Shown: piece after piece, positions 1 to 12,162 of the stretch | Numbering within the stretch: the first letter of the stretch is position 1 | Layout of the letters: each line of letters begins with the position of its first letter | Assembly (NCBI RefSeq): GCF_002999335.1 | Contig: NW_020312147.1 | Coordinates: forward strand, 496,001 to 560,000 | Source: Cyclospora cayetanensis | Taxonomy: Eukaryota > Apicomplexa > Conoidasida > Eucoccidiorida > Eimeriidae | Direction: 5' to 3' | DNA length: 64,000 nt | Program-made: the position numbers and the translations under genes | The notes under the pieces: model-generated | Told to the model about the DNA's origin: nothing | Databases searched by the model: none | Seen by the model: the letters and a program-made list of their open reading frames with translations, nothing else

Positions 1-169
1 GAAGCACTTCCTGGCCTATACCACGACGCTGTATTCATTTGTGGTGCGTGGGGTAGAGTGGATGTCTCAGCAAAGCGAGATAGACTCTTCATGCAGGTGG
101 CTAGGAAGCACGGCGAGAGAAGACAGTTCTGAGCACGCATATCACCCTAGTGGCTCTTCAACTGATTCT

Positions 170-690
170 TTTTTTAGGAAACGATCGAGCTTTCAGCCGA
201 CGAAAAGCAGAAACTTAAATCTTATTGAAGATGTTGGGGTTGTGCTGAATAGTGACGAGCTGCCAACGCGCTGGCTATGTCCTGCTCATCCAGGTCATGG
301 CATCGAGGTAGCCCTGGGGTTTGCCCCACGTCATGTTTTGCGGTAACGAAAGTCCCCACTGCAAGAAAAGTATATAAGGCCTTAAGCTGAGTAATTTTCT
401 AAAAATACCAGTGCGCAGAATTGGCAACCGCCTTCTGGCATAACCCGGTGTTAGTGCTGAAAAGGGAAGGAATATTGCCAGGCCCCTAAGCAAGACCTCT
501 GTGAAGAAGGAGATACCGATGCCTCCTGTTGATTAATGACTCGATATGCTGCAAAAATCGACGATCTTTTTCACATTTAATCCCACAGACGTCTTACAAA
601 TCCCCAATATCCAAGACGATAAAGGCAAAACGACCTATCACCTCGCACTCGCATGTGTAAGATAGCCTGCTTGCCATTTAGGGTTGTTGA
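170..690 (+). mobile_element. Decayed Ty3/Gypsy-like reverse transcriptase fragment
   Basis: Broken reading frames on the + strand resemble the start of a Ty3/Gypsy reverse transcriptase. Around 240-330 there is a HGIEVALG-like stretch, as found ahead of the RT domain. Around 440-475 there is a NPVLVLKRE-like stretch, matching the SPVVLVKKKDG block. Around 570-660 the DNA reads close to the 'TDAFLQIPIHP...KTAFHTRTR' region seen intact in frame at about 28600-28680. Several stops and frame changes interrupt it, so this is a relic and not a gene. Limits are approximate. Confidence 0.6.
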
Positions 691-869
691 TAACTGGTGA
701 AATGCAATGGCAGGTTAATTTGGATCTTAGCGCACTTTACAAGAAGGAGGGGGGCGTGCTCTATATGATAGCACCTTCTTTCGTAATGCGAAACGTTCAA
801 AAGCACCTACAGCGCCGATGGGGTGCGCTTCAGCCGTTGTGGAAAAAACTAGGTTGACACAGGCCCAAC

Positions 870-1480
870 ACCCATGGTTCCTAGAGTTTGTTTTGGCTTT
901 TCCTTTTCAGCCAAATACGCAGCGCTGCGTTTATTTGTTCCTGAAACATCAGGTAGTTCATTTGTGAAAACTGCTCTGGTCGGGCGTTTGGCTGCTTCGT
1001 CTTTGCGCACCTTCGACCACTTGAAATGACACTTTAGGTAAGCCTGAGATATAGTACTCACAAAGCTACCATTTGGCTACATTGTGGCTTTTGCAAAATT
1101 TTCTCAACATGCGGAAATATCGAACGATTTACTTGCTCCAGCTTTCTTTCCTCAAAGCTTGCTGTTGAGCTTTTCTTGGCCTTACCTGATTGGTCAGGAA
1201 TTGTATTAAGGCTTGAATCTATCAATCTCTGCAGGTAGGCGACGCTGTCTGCATGAACAGAGCTGCCATTGAAGTACGTCTCCTTCTAATGATGAACATT
1301 CTGGAGGATGCAATAGCTCGTCTCGCAGTTGCGAGTACCCAGCGAAATGCACCAATGCACGCTGGTTAAACCTTACAGTACTTGCCCATCCTTATGCCTG
1401 TCATAATTTTCTGGCTTTCTAATACCTCAGCGATGCAACTATCAACATTTTATCTACAGACAACTCATGGCTCTTTACCA
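870..1480 (-). mobile_element. Decayed gag-like fragment, inverted relative to the RT relic
   Basis: Read on the - strand, this stretch resembles the gag region of the element at 45.8-50.3 kb. The DNA at 880-1000 resembles 49240-49390: both carry a 'CAGCCAAA...CTCCTGAAAC(A/C)TCA..G' block, then '(C/G)GGTTGGCTG'-like sequence. The DNA at 1138-1250 resembles 49525-49630, starting with a 'CCAGCTTTCTT' block. The frame is broken. It points away from the RT fragment just upstream, so two insertions or a rearrangement are needed. Confidence 0.5.
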
Positions 1481-1759
1481 GTTGTGGAGTGACTACATTC
1501 ACATACCCTTTCACGGCGCCCTCCGCAGCCCCGATTGCCACCGCAAGCTTTCATCGCTATTCACACCTCCAGCTACCAACTAGCTTGATCAAAGCACGAA
1601 AACTGCTGTGCGAAAAACTGATCATTTTGCTTCATGCACAGCGAGCTGATAAGCGAGGGAAAACTACATCACAGCATGCGGTGATACGAAAAATATATAT
1701 TGTCGAAGGTTTCGGTAGAGAAATACCGATTCCATACTCAATACAAGCTAAATAAAAGT

Positions 1760-2010
1760 TCCTGAGTTTTCCAAGAGAGCTCCCGCCCTTTCGTGTCGGC
1801 TACCCTCAATGTCTCCAACATGGGGGGAACGGACAGCTATGCAACGCCTCGCTGCACCTTCAAGGCCCTCCGAGCATTCACAACTTGGTGCATATAGCAT
1901 CTAGCCCACACGCACGCAACGCCACGTCTTCTTGTGTCGCGCGTTAAAAAACCCTGCAGCTAATAAAATATACGAACAGACAAGTCAGTCAGTCAATTTT
2001 CCGGTTTCCT
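1760..2010 (+). repeat. LTR-like dispersed repeat, copy A
   Basis: Contains the core 'GCATATAGCATCTAGC..ACACGCACGCAAC' at about 1890, then a 'TCTTCTTGT' block and 'AATAAAATATACGAACAGACAAG..AGTCAATTTT' towards 1990. The same ordered blocks recur at about 2.2, 25.5, 26.3 (inverted), 26.75, 44.75 and 50.1 kb (inverted). Copies just upstream of gag-like sequence at 26.6 and 50.1 kb have the same orientation as their element, which suggests an LTR. Confidence 0.5.
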
Positions 2011-2069
2011 GTTGCTAGATTTGAGTAGTTTATTTGGAAGTGCTTAACTCGGTACGGACTATGGGAAAA

Positions 2070-2330
2070 GGTGTTGAATCTTTCCCCACAGTTTTCTTCT
2101 TTCTCTGCCCTCGACCCTCAGATTTTTCGTATTGAGGGGAGAGGGGCAGCCAAGCCGCGCGTTGCGGTGCCCTTTACACCCCAGGCGTTTACAGCTCGGT
2201 GCGCAAAGCATCTAACATGCACAGAATATTACATTTTCTTGTATCGAACGAAACCTACGTACAATATATAAAGCGAGCTAAAAAAAATCCCATTATCCAG
2301 TTCGCTACTAATTGCCGATCGAGAATACCT
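2070..2330 (+). repeat. LTR-like dispersed repeat, copy B
   Basis: Second copy directly after copy A. Its core is 'GCGCAAAGCATCTAACATGCACAGAATATTACATTTTCTTGTATCGAAC' (about 2200-2247). The 'ATTRCATTTTCTTGTATC' part matches the inverted copy near 50.1 kb almost exactly, so these two may be recent relatives. No coding potential is seen. Confidence 0.5.
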
Positions 2331-3748
2331 AGCTTAATAGGAGGTGCCACAGTGTACCATCGCGAGCCGGTTACAACCTCGCAAAAACCTGGCTGGTCTC
2401 CTCGTCCTACAAACAGAACCATGCGGCCATGAACAAAAGTAGCGCACTAACTCGGTTCACAACTAAAGGAGATGTCCTTTTAATCGATGTGGCTAGTGAC
2501 TCATGTTGTGGGAGAGGCGATAAGGAATGCTCTACACTGTCCTATATGCTCACGTACATAGTTTGGTATTGCATTGATAATCATGTATATTGCTAGCAAA
2601 ACAACAGCTATTACTGTCGCCGACGTTCTATGTGCTGCCTGGTATTCAGAGAATGGAAGTGTGTAACCAGCTGCAGATAATCAAATAAGCTCTGAAGCGC
2701 TACTTCAGTGTATTCTGCTACTGCCCCGCAGTTGGCAGCCTGATATAAGAACCAGATCGGCCACATTGCAAGCAGCACCACACAGCTGTTCAAAGAATGA
2801 ATTGTATTTGCTTGCGTTGTAGAGTTTGTGGTGTTGAAGGTCCCGGCAGCCGCACCTAGATATTTTTTGCATTGCTGGTACGCATAAACGCCCTTTATGT
2901 TAGATCAAGAAACACACCTCTGATTAATCCTGATGCAATTCTGTTTCCGATCGCTGAAATAGACAAAATCGGTTCTTTGATGGTGCCCACTGCCGTTTAG
3001 GCACCCAGCCATCGCCACTCGGTGAGGATGCACACCTTTGTGAAGTTTGAGCTTTTATAAAAAATGATAGTATATTTACATACCACTTAAATTTTCGAAA
3101 GCTGCTCGCTTTCTCCGGGTTTTCATTCCGGTTCTAATGTTTCGGAACAACAGTGGGAGGGTCCCGAACGGCTCATGGCTACCTTTGGGTTAAATCCCCA
3201 AGTCGTGGGACCTGCATTTGCGTTGTGTGCAGTCATTTCTGACAATGACTTTGGTTACTATGTAATGCCCAATATACACCGTCGGAGCATCACTATCCTC
3301 ATGGGGCACAATCCCTTACCCATGGCATGCAACGCCAGCTAGCTAGAAAGACTTTCTTTGAACTTACTTTGCTTTCCCCGTGACTCTTTTACTGGCCCAC
3401 TGAGAAGGTGGAACCGGGGTCAGATCTAGAGATTGAGCTTAGCAGGGGACTCGCACCAAGCAGCAGCATGCGTGAATTGACAGCTTGCGGAGATCCCACC
3501 ACCCTTTCATCTCAGCGTGTCTAGCCAGCAAGCGCATACTAGAGCTCTTCCCTAGCCCGGATTGAAGCGGATTCGGGGCGAATTGCTCTGGGTTCAGGGA
3601 GGGAGTACGCCAAAGAACAAATTGACGCGGTGGTCCCTAAGAATATCAGCTGCTTAGCTGCAACAGTGGAAGCCGTTAACTGCAGTTGCAGCTGCCGAGT
3701 CCAGTCCCTTCTTCCTTCCACTGCGCTTCTGTTTAAAGCTGGAAGAAG
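2331..3748. other. Gene-poor stretch with possible further RT relic
   Basis: No convincing gene. Around 2905-3000 (+) a short open stretch with a PLIN-DAILFPIAEIDKIG pattern resembles the RT block 'LN..T..D.YPLP.ID.L', so another retroelement fragment is possible but weak. From about 3400 the base composition shifts towards the phosphoesterase gene. Its promoter and 5' leader should lie at about 3400-3748, but I see no defined regulatory motif. Confidence 0.35.
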
Positions 3749-6700
3749 ATGACGAAGGATCATGGGGAAGAGGGGGGTCACCATTCTTCTAACACTCCAT
3801 TAACGCCCGCCTTGGAGGTGCCAACGGTAGAACCTCCTGTTCTGGCCCTTCAGGGACGCCGCATTGGCAACAGAGGCGATGAAACACCCCCTGAACCCGA
3901 TGAGGAAATCCGTCGGTTGGCATCCATGATCACTAGACAGGCCTCCCGTGGCTTTACAGGAGAGACCTGGTCAGGCAGCACATACCGCAGCACATTTCAA
4001 ACCTCCCCACTGCTATTAAAACCCACTTCAAATCAAGCACACCAGCCCGATCCTTAGTTTCTCTGCGAGGACTAATGAGGAACAAAAAAAGGCGTTTCCA
4101 AGAGTGCTCGTTTGTGCAGTGGCAAAGCCTACGGCATTTTGCTTAGTATGGGGGTCTCCTTGCTTGCGATGCATACACCGAGGCGCCCACTACTCGTACC
4201 ATGCTGTAATTTAAGGGCCCCTGGTATATATTCCTCTGTCATTTGTTGAAGACGTAGATATGGCCTAATGCCTCCTTGCTGGACAATATCTCTGTTTCCT
4301 CGCTTTCCTGTGGTGCTCTGGGGTGTACGCACAGGTACGACTTTGACTTACCACTGAACAGGACGGATCCCGTGGTGATTCTTCACTTCAATGATGTGTA
4401 CAACATCGATAGCCGGGAAGACGGATCGGGTGGTGTGGCGCGATTTGTAACCGCCATGCAGCGTTTCAGTCATCTGCACCCATTGGTCTTCTTCTCAGGT
4501 AACTGCTTATTCGCGATACCTTTTGTACGCCATCTTCAGGTGATGCGTTCATATCGCTGATGCCCGCCCATCATAGTTCAATTCATCAATGTCATGAATA
4601 CATCTGCAGCACTACGAACTGGCATGAGGCTGCCGCTGGCACTGCCTTTTTCTACATGGGAGAGGAACATTAAGTGCAAAGGCCTTGTCACGCCGTACCT
4701 GCCTTCGCCTCGGTTAAGCCTCTCTGTGAAATTTTCTGTAGCTGTGCCACGTGCTATACCTGCTTCCACCTGGATCTTAATGGCTATTTAGAGAGAAAGA
4801 GGAAAAAGAAACCTTTTCTCCCTGTACAGGTCTTTGCATCTTGATCACAAGGATGTAGGTTCATCCGCTTGCCTGTTGCACCTAACGTATTCATGAGTTT
4901 CGTTTGTGGTTGTTTGTTTCTGGCCTCTTAGGAGATGCCTTCAATCCTTCTCTGATGAGCACTTACATGAAGGGTCGGCAGATGGTGCCGTTCCTCAACC
5001 TTCTAAAAGTGCATACCGCGTGTCTGGGAAATCATGATTTTGATTTCGGGATAGATGAATTAGAGTACACTATTGGATCGTGCAACTTTCCCTGGCTGCT
5101 CACAAATGTTTTTGAGCGGTCCAGCTCGGATGATCAGAAAAAGCTAGACAAGTACATGCAGAGTAAACGAGTGTCACCAACACAATTAGGCTCAGGAGCT
5201 ATACAGGCACCTTATGAGAAGAGACAGACTGAGGAGCAAGAAGGAGAAGAAGGCGATTATTCCGACGACTATTTCGGGTTGCCAGGAGAGCCCATTGCCA
5301 ATGCCTGGAAGTACCGACTCTTCGAGTGGCAGGGCATCCGCATCGGGGTAATCGGACTCGTGGAACGGGGTAAGACAGGCAGCGGCCGTCTCTCAATGGC
5401 CACTGTAGCTCTATTATATCCACTCGGCTTATGTAATACGCTGGAAGTTATTGTACTAAAAACGTGCATAGATGCTATGTACTCCATATAAATAGAGATA
5501 CATTTGTAAACGCGGAATGGTGCTTGGCACACATTCTATTTTGGCCCTTTTTGCCGAGCTGTAATCTTTAAAGCAAAGGTTTTTGCCTAATTTAGTTTTG
5601 TGCCTGCTATGTGCTACCTGTGTTCTGGTTAGAATGGCTGGATACCCTGGCGTGCATTAGTGCGGAGGACGTGGTGTACGTGGACTACGTTGTGGCTGCC
5701 AACAGAATGTGCCGCTTCTTGCGGGCAAAAGAATGCGAGCTTATCATTGCATTGACACATATGAGGGCTCCTAATGATCAGCGGCTGGCTGAGATGGCAC
5801 CAGACATTGATATCATCTTGGGAGGACACGATCATGACTATTACGGATTGCAAGTCATCGGTATGTACATGCCCTCCATCACAATGTCAAGACTTCGCTA
5901 TAGGCGGACGTGCACGCTACAGGCCATCCTCCGGAAGACACATTAGTAATGTTTGTGGGAGTGACTTTACATGAGAATAGAGGCTTTGGGTAGCTTTGGA
6001 TTCGCCTGTAGGGCACTCACTCAGTGGACTGCCTAGGGCACTCACTCAGTGGAATGCCAGGTGTACCGACAGGGCAGCACAAATTTACAATTCCGGACTT
6101 AACTAGTTGCTTCGGCGGATTTCGAAGCTTCGATGAGAAAAGCTGATACAGCCGATGCAAGTGATGCAGGTGCTATTTTTCTCAACCCGCATGATTGCTT
6201 GCACTCAGTGTTGGGAGGTGTTGCTGCTCAGGGGGTACGCCCGTGGTGAAGAGTGGCACCGATTTCTTCGACTTCACAGCTATTGCAATATTTCCAGGGG
6301 ACTCCTCACCCCAGCCTAATCTCCTTGCAACAGCACTAATCGATGACTCTGGCCAGCGCGTTGGTGCTGCAGCAATAGCTGCTGCTGCGATTGCTGCGGC
6401 CCCGAGAGTCTTGGACGCCCCAGCAGACGTGTCTCCCAACTCCACAGCCTCAGCCATTGCTGCCGCAGTGGCGGTAGCAGAACAAGCAGCGAACGCGCCA
6501 CAGCACGAAGAATTAAGTCCTAGCGAGCTGGCTTCGCAACTGCTGCATGCACGAGGAAGAATTATTCCTGATACTCGACAGGGGCAGGGGAATCGGGAAG
6601 ACAGGCCACTGTTGCTCAAGCCCGTATATCCTGCACAGTCACAGAGTCAGCTGCGCATTTCGCACAAGAAACCTACGAGCGCCAAGCTTCTCAGAGGCTG

Positions 6701-8433
6701 TCATTTCTGCCTTCTTTCCCATCCATCCCATCGGGGAGACTGATGCGCTCATTAAACGCTCTTGTGCAGCCACAGTGCTCCCCCTACTTTTGTGTGTATC
6801 CCATGTTAGAAGGGGCCGGGGTTGGTGTATGCTTCGTTTGGTGCATACCCTGCCTGCTGTACGGGGGTACATGAACTTAATTCGGGGCTGTTGCGGGTTA
6901 CGTGTGTGCGGTCAGGCGTATTGCGGCCCTCTGACTGTCGGGGTGGCAGCGTGGTTATACCTAAGCTGCTGGGAAAGTCGTTGGTGCAGTGGGAACGCGT
7001 AAGCGTAAATGCTGCAAGCTTTGCAAAGAATAAACACGTGGAGCTGCTTGTGAAGAAATATGAAAGACATCTAAAACAGCAAATGAGACGGAAACTGGCC
7101 ACGTTGGGTGCTGATCTGGAGACAAGGTTTAGGATAATCAGAACCCAAGAAAGCAATTGCGGGAATTGGCTGTGCGAGCTGATGCGCACAGAGTGCAAAA
7201 GTGACATCGCGTTCATTAACTCGGGTCAGTTCTCTAAACCCTGAGCGAAAAGTTTGGGTGGGGCGTACACTAAATCCCTACGACAAGCAAGAGCTGCCTT
7301 TCTTCTATCGAGTATTGAAGAATGACTTCATGAGAACGGGAGATTTGGTTTTCATTCACCTACTGCCTAACATACGATTAGAACTGTCTTACTAAAGCAT
7401 AGAAAAGCATTCAAGATGAGTGCCTGCGTAGCAAGCGCCATTAATCCAACCCATGTGCTGTGTATGGGTATGCATGCATGCTTACTTGCTTTGCGTGCGT
7501 AGGTACGATTCGCTCTGATTGTGTCTTCAAGAAGGGGGACTTCCGCTACGGGGATCTCGCGGCGATGCTACCAATGCCTGATGAATTAGTGGTAGTTGAG
7601 TGCACAGGCGCTATCATTTTGGCTGTCCTAGAAAATTCAGTGTCTCAGGTGCCTAAAACAGAGGGTCGCTTCCTGCAAGTCGCAGGGCTTCGTTTTGAAT
7701 TTGATAGCAGCAAACCTCCTGGCAGTCGTATTATAAGGGAGACCGTACAGGTGGCACCAAGGAGCATTAATCTTCAGGCAAATGACGGGGGTCCAACCCC
7801 AGCGCATGACGACAGTCCAACAAAATTTGAGCCATTACAAGAAAATGCTCGATATACGGTCGTGACCAAATCCTACGTCCTTCAGGGTAAGTGTGTTGTT
7901 CAGTTGTATTATCACAGCACACATATGATCTGCAGGAAAAACGTTTTGGTCGTATCCGTGCATTCCAAATGCGTCACGTGTATGGGATGGATATGACGTA
8001 GAGGGAGATTGCGTTGTAATGTACTTTTCATTCCTTACGATACGTTTTGTTGAGGGATTTCCCCCAGATTCTGCAGTGCGTACAGCCCAGTCACTCGGTG
8101 TGTGCAGAGTCTATATCTGCTGTTGATATTGATGCCATACCTGCGACAGGCCGTGACGGATTCACAATGATGCCAAGCTGCCCTATTCTTGTGGAAGGGG
8201 AGCTCCTGCCGCCTCTGCCAACACTCGTGCGGAACGCATTGGCGCTCACGGCAATGGCTAATGGCCTCAAGAAACCGCACTCCCGTGCGGTGTCTCGGCA
8301 GCTCTCCTTCTTCACAAACCTAAAAAGTGACCAGATGCTCTCCACTTTCGGATGTAAAAAGGACGTATACGGAGTTGTTTTAGCACCAAAGTGCGACGGA
8401 AGAATTATAGATCGAAACAGTGATCTTAAATAG
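3749..8433 (+). CDS. 5'-nucleotidase / cyclic-nucleotide phosphodiesterase family metallophosphoesterase
   Basis: Calcineurin-like phosphoesterase with a C-terminal 5'-nucleotidase domain. It would hydrolyse nucleotide or related phosphate esters with two metal ions. Exons: 3749-3969, 4335-4498, 4932-5369, 5633-5860, 6232-6623, 6990-7224, 7503-7886 and 8150-8433, giving about 781 residues with all phases matching. Visible motifs are ILHFNDVYNID (site 1), SGDAF (rebuilt across intron 2), CLGNHDFDFG, ALTHM and GGHDHDYY. They are followed by VKSGTDFFDF and the C-domain NSGTIRSDC and QGRDGF (both rebuilt across introns). The usual D-x-H of motif 1 is D-x-Y, as I recall for a protist/plant-like subgroup. 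An Ala-rich insert (6370-6500) sits between the domains. No signal peptide is visible, so a cytosolic site is likely. Exon 1 and its donor, and the exon 5 donor, are the weakest calls. Confidence 0.85.
6013..6062. repeat. Tandem 26-bp direct repeat in intron 4
   Basis: The sequence TAGGGCACTCACTCAGTGGA followed by A/C-TGCC occurs twice back to back, with one difference between units. It lies between exons 4 and 5 of the phosphoesterase gene and so is not coding. Confidence 0.7.
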
Positions 8434-9521
8434 ACGTGGAGAATGTCTTCAGCATCCTCTAGGGGGTTTCCAAGGGTCTTGCAAGAACGTGCGGCGGTTT
8501 TCTAAAATCCGCATAGCAGGAAGCCTTATTCATGCATGGCCTCTTCAGAGGCACCTCTTACCTCCTTAGGGGACCACAAATATGCCCACCTGCAGTAGCA
8601 TGCGGGTGGAAAGGAAAGGAGCAGCTTATTTGTTCTTCTTCCAAGCTTTCCATTTGAGCTACTTCGTGCATGTTTATGCATAAAGGAAACCGTTTTAGTG
8701 ACGACAGTGCAGTGGAATTACTGGGGTTCCTGCATTGGCGACTTATGGCCCGCCAATATACACCCCTTTCTAGACCATTGAAAATCTTATGGTTGGCGTT
8801 ACTAATTGAACCTTGTGGAAAGTCCCTACATCTTTCGACTGCAAGCTGTAGCAAATGTGCTACTCTCAAAGATGGGCCACCTAACGGGCATTCATCAGCC
8901 TTCACTGCTGCCGCCCTTCAATGCGCAGCACCCCGGCCGTCTGGTGTGTGTACGGCGCGTGCGGCGTGCGCGGAGTAAGCGCTAAGCAGATCGAAACACT
9001 ACTACAGGGCTTCTCCTGTATTAAATACGGGAGGAAGTATTGCTTGGCGAAACTTAGCAAGTGGTGGAGGCGTTTTTAATGTAATGCAGCTTTGCCGCCC
9101 CAAAATACATAGATATGATGTCCTGTAACTTTGGCAGGGAAGCTCCTGCGGCACGCAAAGCGTTTACACTGCATCAGATGAAGAGCTCCAAAACCGAAAA
9201 AGATATGCATATTTGTTGGACGCAAGGAAACAAGTAGGAGAGTCCATAATGCATGCAGAACCGAACGCCCCTGAGCCGAGTGTTTTCTCCCCTTTGAAAG
9301 CCATATGCTGCGGGGGTGGCAAAGGGTCCTTAAAGACGGGTTCGAGCACTGACACCTACAGACCCATGATGCAAAGGGACCAAAGAAAAAAGGACAGTGT
9401 GCCGGCGAGATATTATCACGGCAGTATGTCTGAGCGCGGATCGGGTATACATACAGCTGAAATTGGGAAACACCTCACAGGGGTGCGTCCCTTAGTAGAC
9501 GCAAATGTACACACAGCCGAA
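8434..9521. other. Intergenic region between convergent genes
   Basis: Lies between the stop of the phosphoesterase gene (+) and the stop of the F-box gene (-). Both 3' untranslated regions should be here. A 102-codon + frame at 8670-8978 has no motif, no family resemblance and no repeat bias, and I do not call it a gene. Nothing else is recognised. Confidence 0.4.
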
Positions 9522-12128
9522 TCAACTCGTGAGCTGCACCTCCAGCTCTTCTGCCAAGCCCCTTGCCAGCAGACTGTCCTGGCGCATGCGCTCAACGGCA
9601 GCCGCTCTCGCCTCGCGAGGGGTTCGCCTACGCCGTTTGCAAGGGAGACCCGAACCCATAGCAGAAAAAGCACTATCTATTCTGCGTTTGTGCCTGGTTT
9701 CTCTCTGGCGTTTCCTGCTGTAAAGGGAGCAGGGCACTGGAGGCATGCAAGGGCTGGAGGAGGGACGACGGCGACGCCCACTTGCTATTACTCCTGCTGC
9801 TGCTCTTGCTGTTGGTGGTGGTGCTGCTCTTGCTGCTCTTGCTGCTGCTGCTGGGTCAGTAAGCGGGGCCGGAGCAGCCCTTTTGGAGAGCGAGAAAGTG
9901 CTGCGCGGTGCTGCTGCTGCTGCTGCTGCCTCGCCAGGTGTCTGTGCTGCACAGCAGACACCTGGAGGCGGGTTCGGCGTGGAGGCAGTTCTCAGAGTCC
10001 GCGTCTCCTGCATGGGGCCCTCTCTTCCTGCGCGTCTCATAAGCTCCCTCACGACAGCCTCGGCAGCTGTAACAGCGGCAGTGGCCGCCTTGCATCCTGC
10101 TGGGCTTCGGCGTAAAATCCTGAACTGTCTGGAGAGCGTTGCGCTGCCCCACGTGAGGAGGTTGCTGCGGAGGGCAGGAATGACGAGAGGCCCCCTTCGA
10201 ACAATGAAGCCAATGTTGCTGGCCAGTTGCAGCAGGCGTTGCCTCCTCCTGCTTTTGGGAGTTTCTTCAATGGCAAAAACCTCGAGGCGGGGGAGCCCGC
10301 GCAGCAGGAGACGGAGGGAGGTCGCATTGCCCTTCAGCTGCTGCACCACGCATGTGCGTAATTGTGGCAGGAGCTGCGACACGGCAGCCACGGCTCGATG
10401 GCAAGCCCAAAGACAGCAGTTTCTGCTGCACTGAAAGTCTGCTGCACGCCCTCTTTGGGCCCTGTCCCTGCGTCTCGTCTGCGTTTCGACCTCAGTTCCC
10501 CGTTGCGTTGCATTCGTTCTAGAGAGGGGCCCTATTGAAGGCTGAGGAAGCGCGTCTGCAACGCTTATTTGCAGCAGTCTCCGCAGAGCAACGAGACGCT
10601 GATGGTGGCTTCGAAGGCGCCTGAGACGGTGTAGCCCCTCTCTGAAGCGGTGGTAGCGCTGTACCTGCCCAGTTGTCTCCCTCGAGGCGTTGACTCCCGA
10701 GGAAGAGGAAGGGGACGATGAAAATACACAGCTGCGCATGTTGGCAGTCGCAAGGGCCTCTAGACGCCGCTGCAGCTGTTGCAGCTGCTGCCGCATGCTG
10801 CTTACCTCCCGTGACAGCCGACTGTGGCTCTCATGAAGGCTAGCCCCCCCCAAGGACCGTTCCTCAAGGAGCGCTTCGCTGGGCCTCTGCCTGCGCTCGC
10901 GGAGAGCAGCTGTGACGGCAGAGAGACGCCTGAGGCGCCTTCTGCGTGTGCTATACGCCTCGTAGAGACGCTTCTGCTTGAGCAGAAGTCGGCTGCCTTC
11001 CTTGTCTCGCTGGCACTGCGTTCGCTGCAGCGCCAGATGACTTCTGGCTTGCAGTTGCGCCTGCCGTTCTTCTTTTCGCCTCTCTAAGGCCCGCTGCCAC
11101 GAGCGCGAGAGGGAAGGCTTCGACGCGGCTGCGGCGGCTAGGGCGAGTCGGATAAGGGCCTTTGCGTCAAGCGTCCAAACGTGAAGTTCGCGGAGGCTTG
11201 CAAAGGGAGACATTTCCACAGGACAGGCATTCACGGAGAGTCCCCTCATGGCCAGACCGCGCTGAAGGTTGCATGCGGACGCGCTGCCTCCTTCAAGCGT
11301 CTCCGCTTCGAATGGAGACATCAGAGAGCGCGGCGTCGCCGCCCCGGGGCCCCCAAAGAGACGCCCCTGGTACCGCAAAACTCGGAGTTGGGGGGCCCCT
11401 CCATTCACCAAGAAGGTATCGAAATCGTCATCTCCTCGCTGCACCTGCAAGTGCACAAAAGGCAAACAGAAGCGGGAGGCGCGTGTAGAGACATCCGGGC
11501 AGATGGAAAGGGCCCCAAGGGAAGCAGCGCTGCGGGGTAAATGCCTGCGTCCACGCACACTGCCGATCATGGCTTGGCCCCTCTCACCTGAAGTTGGCAG
11601 AGGTTTGGGCAAGTGAGATTCGGCGTGAAGAAGAAGGCCGTTCCCGTGTACCGTTTCATGAGCAAAGTGACTTTTTGCCGGCCACTGCTGTTGCTGTCAG
11701 TGCTGTTGGTGCTGTTGTTGCCGCTGCCGCGAGCTTCTTCGTCCTCCGCCTCGAGGGGCCCTCCTTGGGGGCCCCCAAGTCTCCTCCTCGGGAGAGTCAG
11801 GCAAGGGTCTCGGACAAACAGGTTATCGAGCGCCTTGAGGAGTGCGACGAACCAGAGAACTCCATCGGACTCTCCTTCAGTCCGCAGCTCGCGCAAATTT
11901 CCGCATTGAGGCAACGGCTCCACCAGGTAGGGCAGAAAGCTGGAGTGGCATTGCAGGTGCTGCAGCTGTCCAAACTTGAGGCCGTACAGGGGCCTTAAGC
12001 CCTCTGTCGAGTCGTGAGACTGCAGGAGGGATCCGCCGCTTGCGGAGAAACTGAGCGACACATCGATATCCGAAATTTCCAGCTCCGACGCCCTTCGCTT
12101 TCCCGACTGAGAGCCCATCGTTTGATGC

Positions 12129-12162
<34 letters not shown>

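Noticed and set aside
8670..8978. 102-codon + frame after the phosphoesterase gene
   Set aside because: No family features and no splice signals linking it to the upstream gene, whose stop at 8433 is well supported.
9213..10434. Long + strand frames of 300 and 229 codons
   Set aside because: Cys- and Ala-rich translations of the CTG tracts that lie antisense to exon 2 of the F-box gene.
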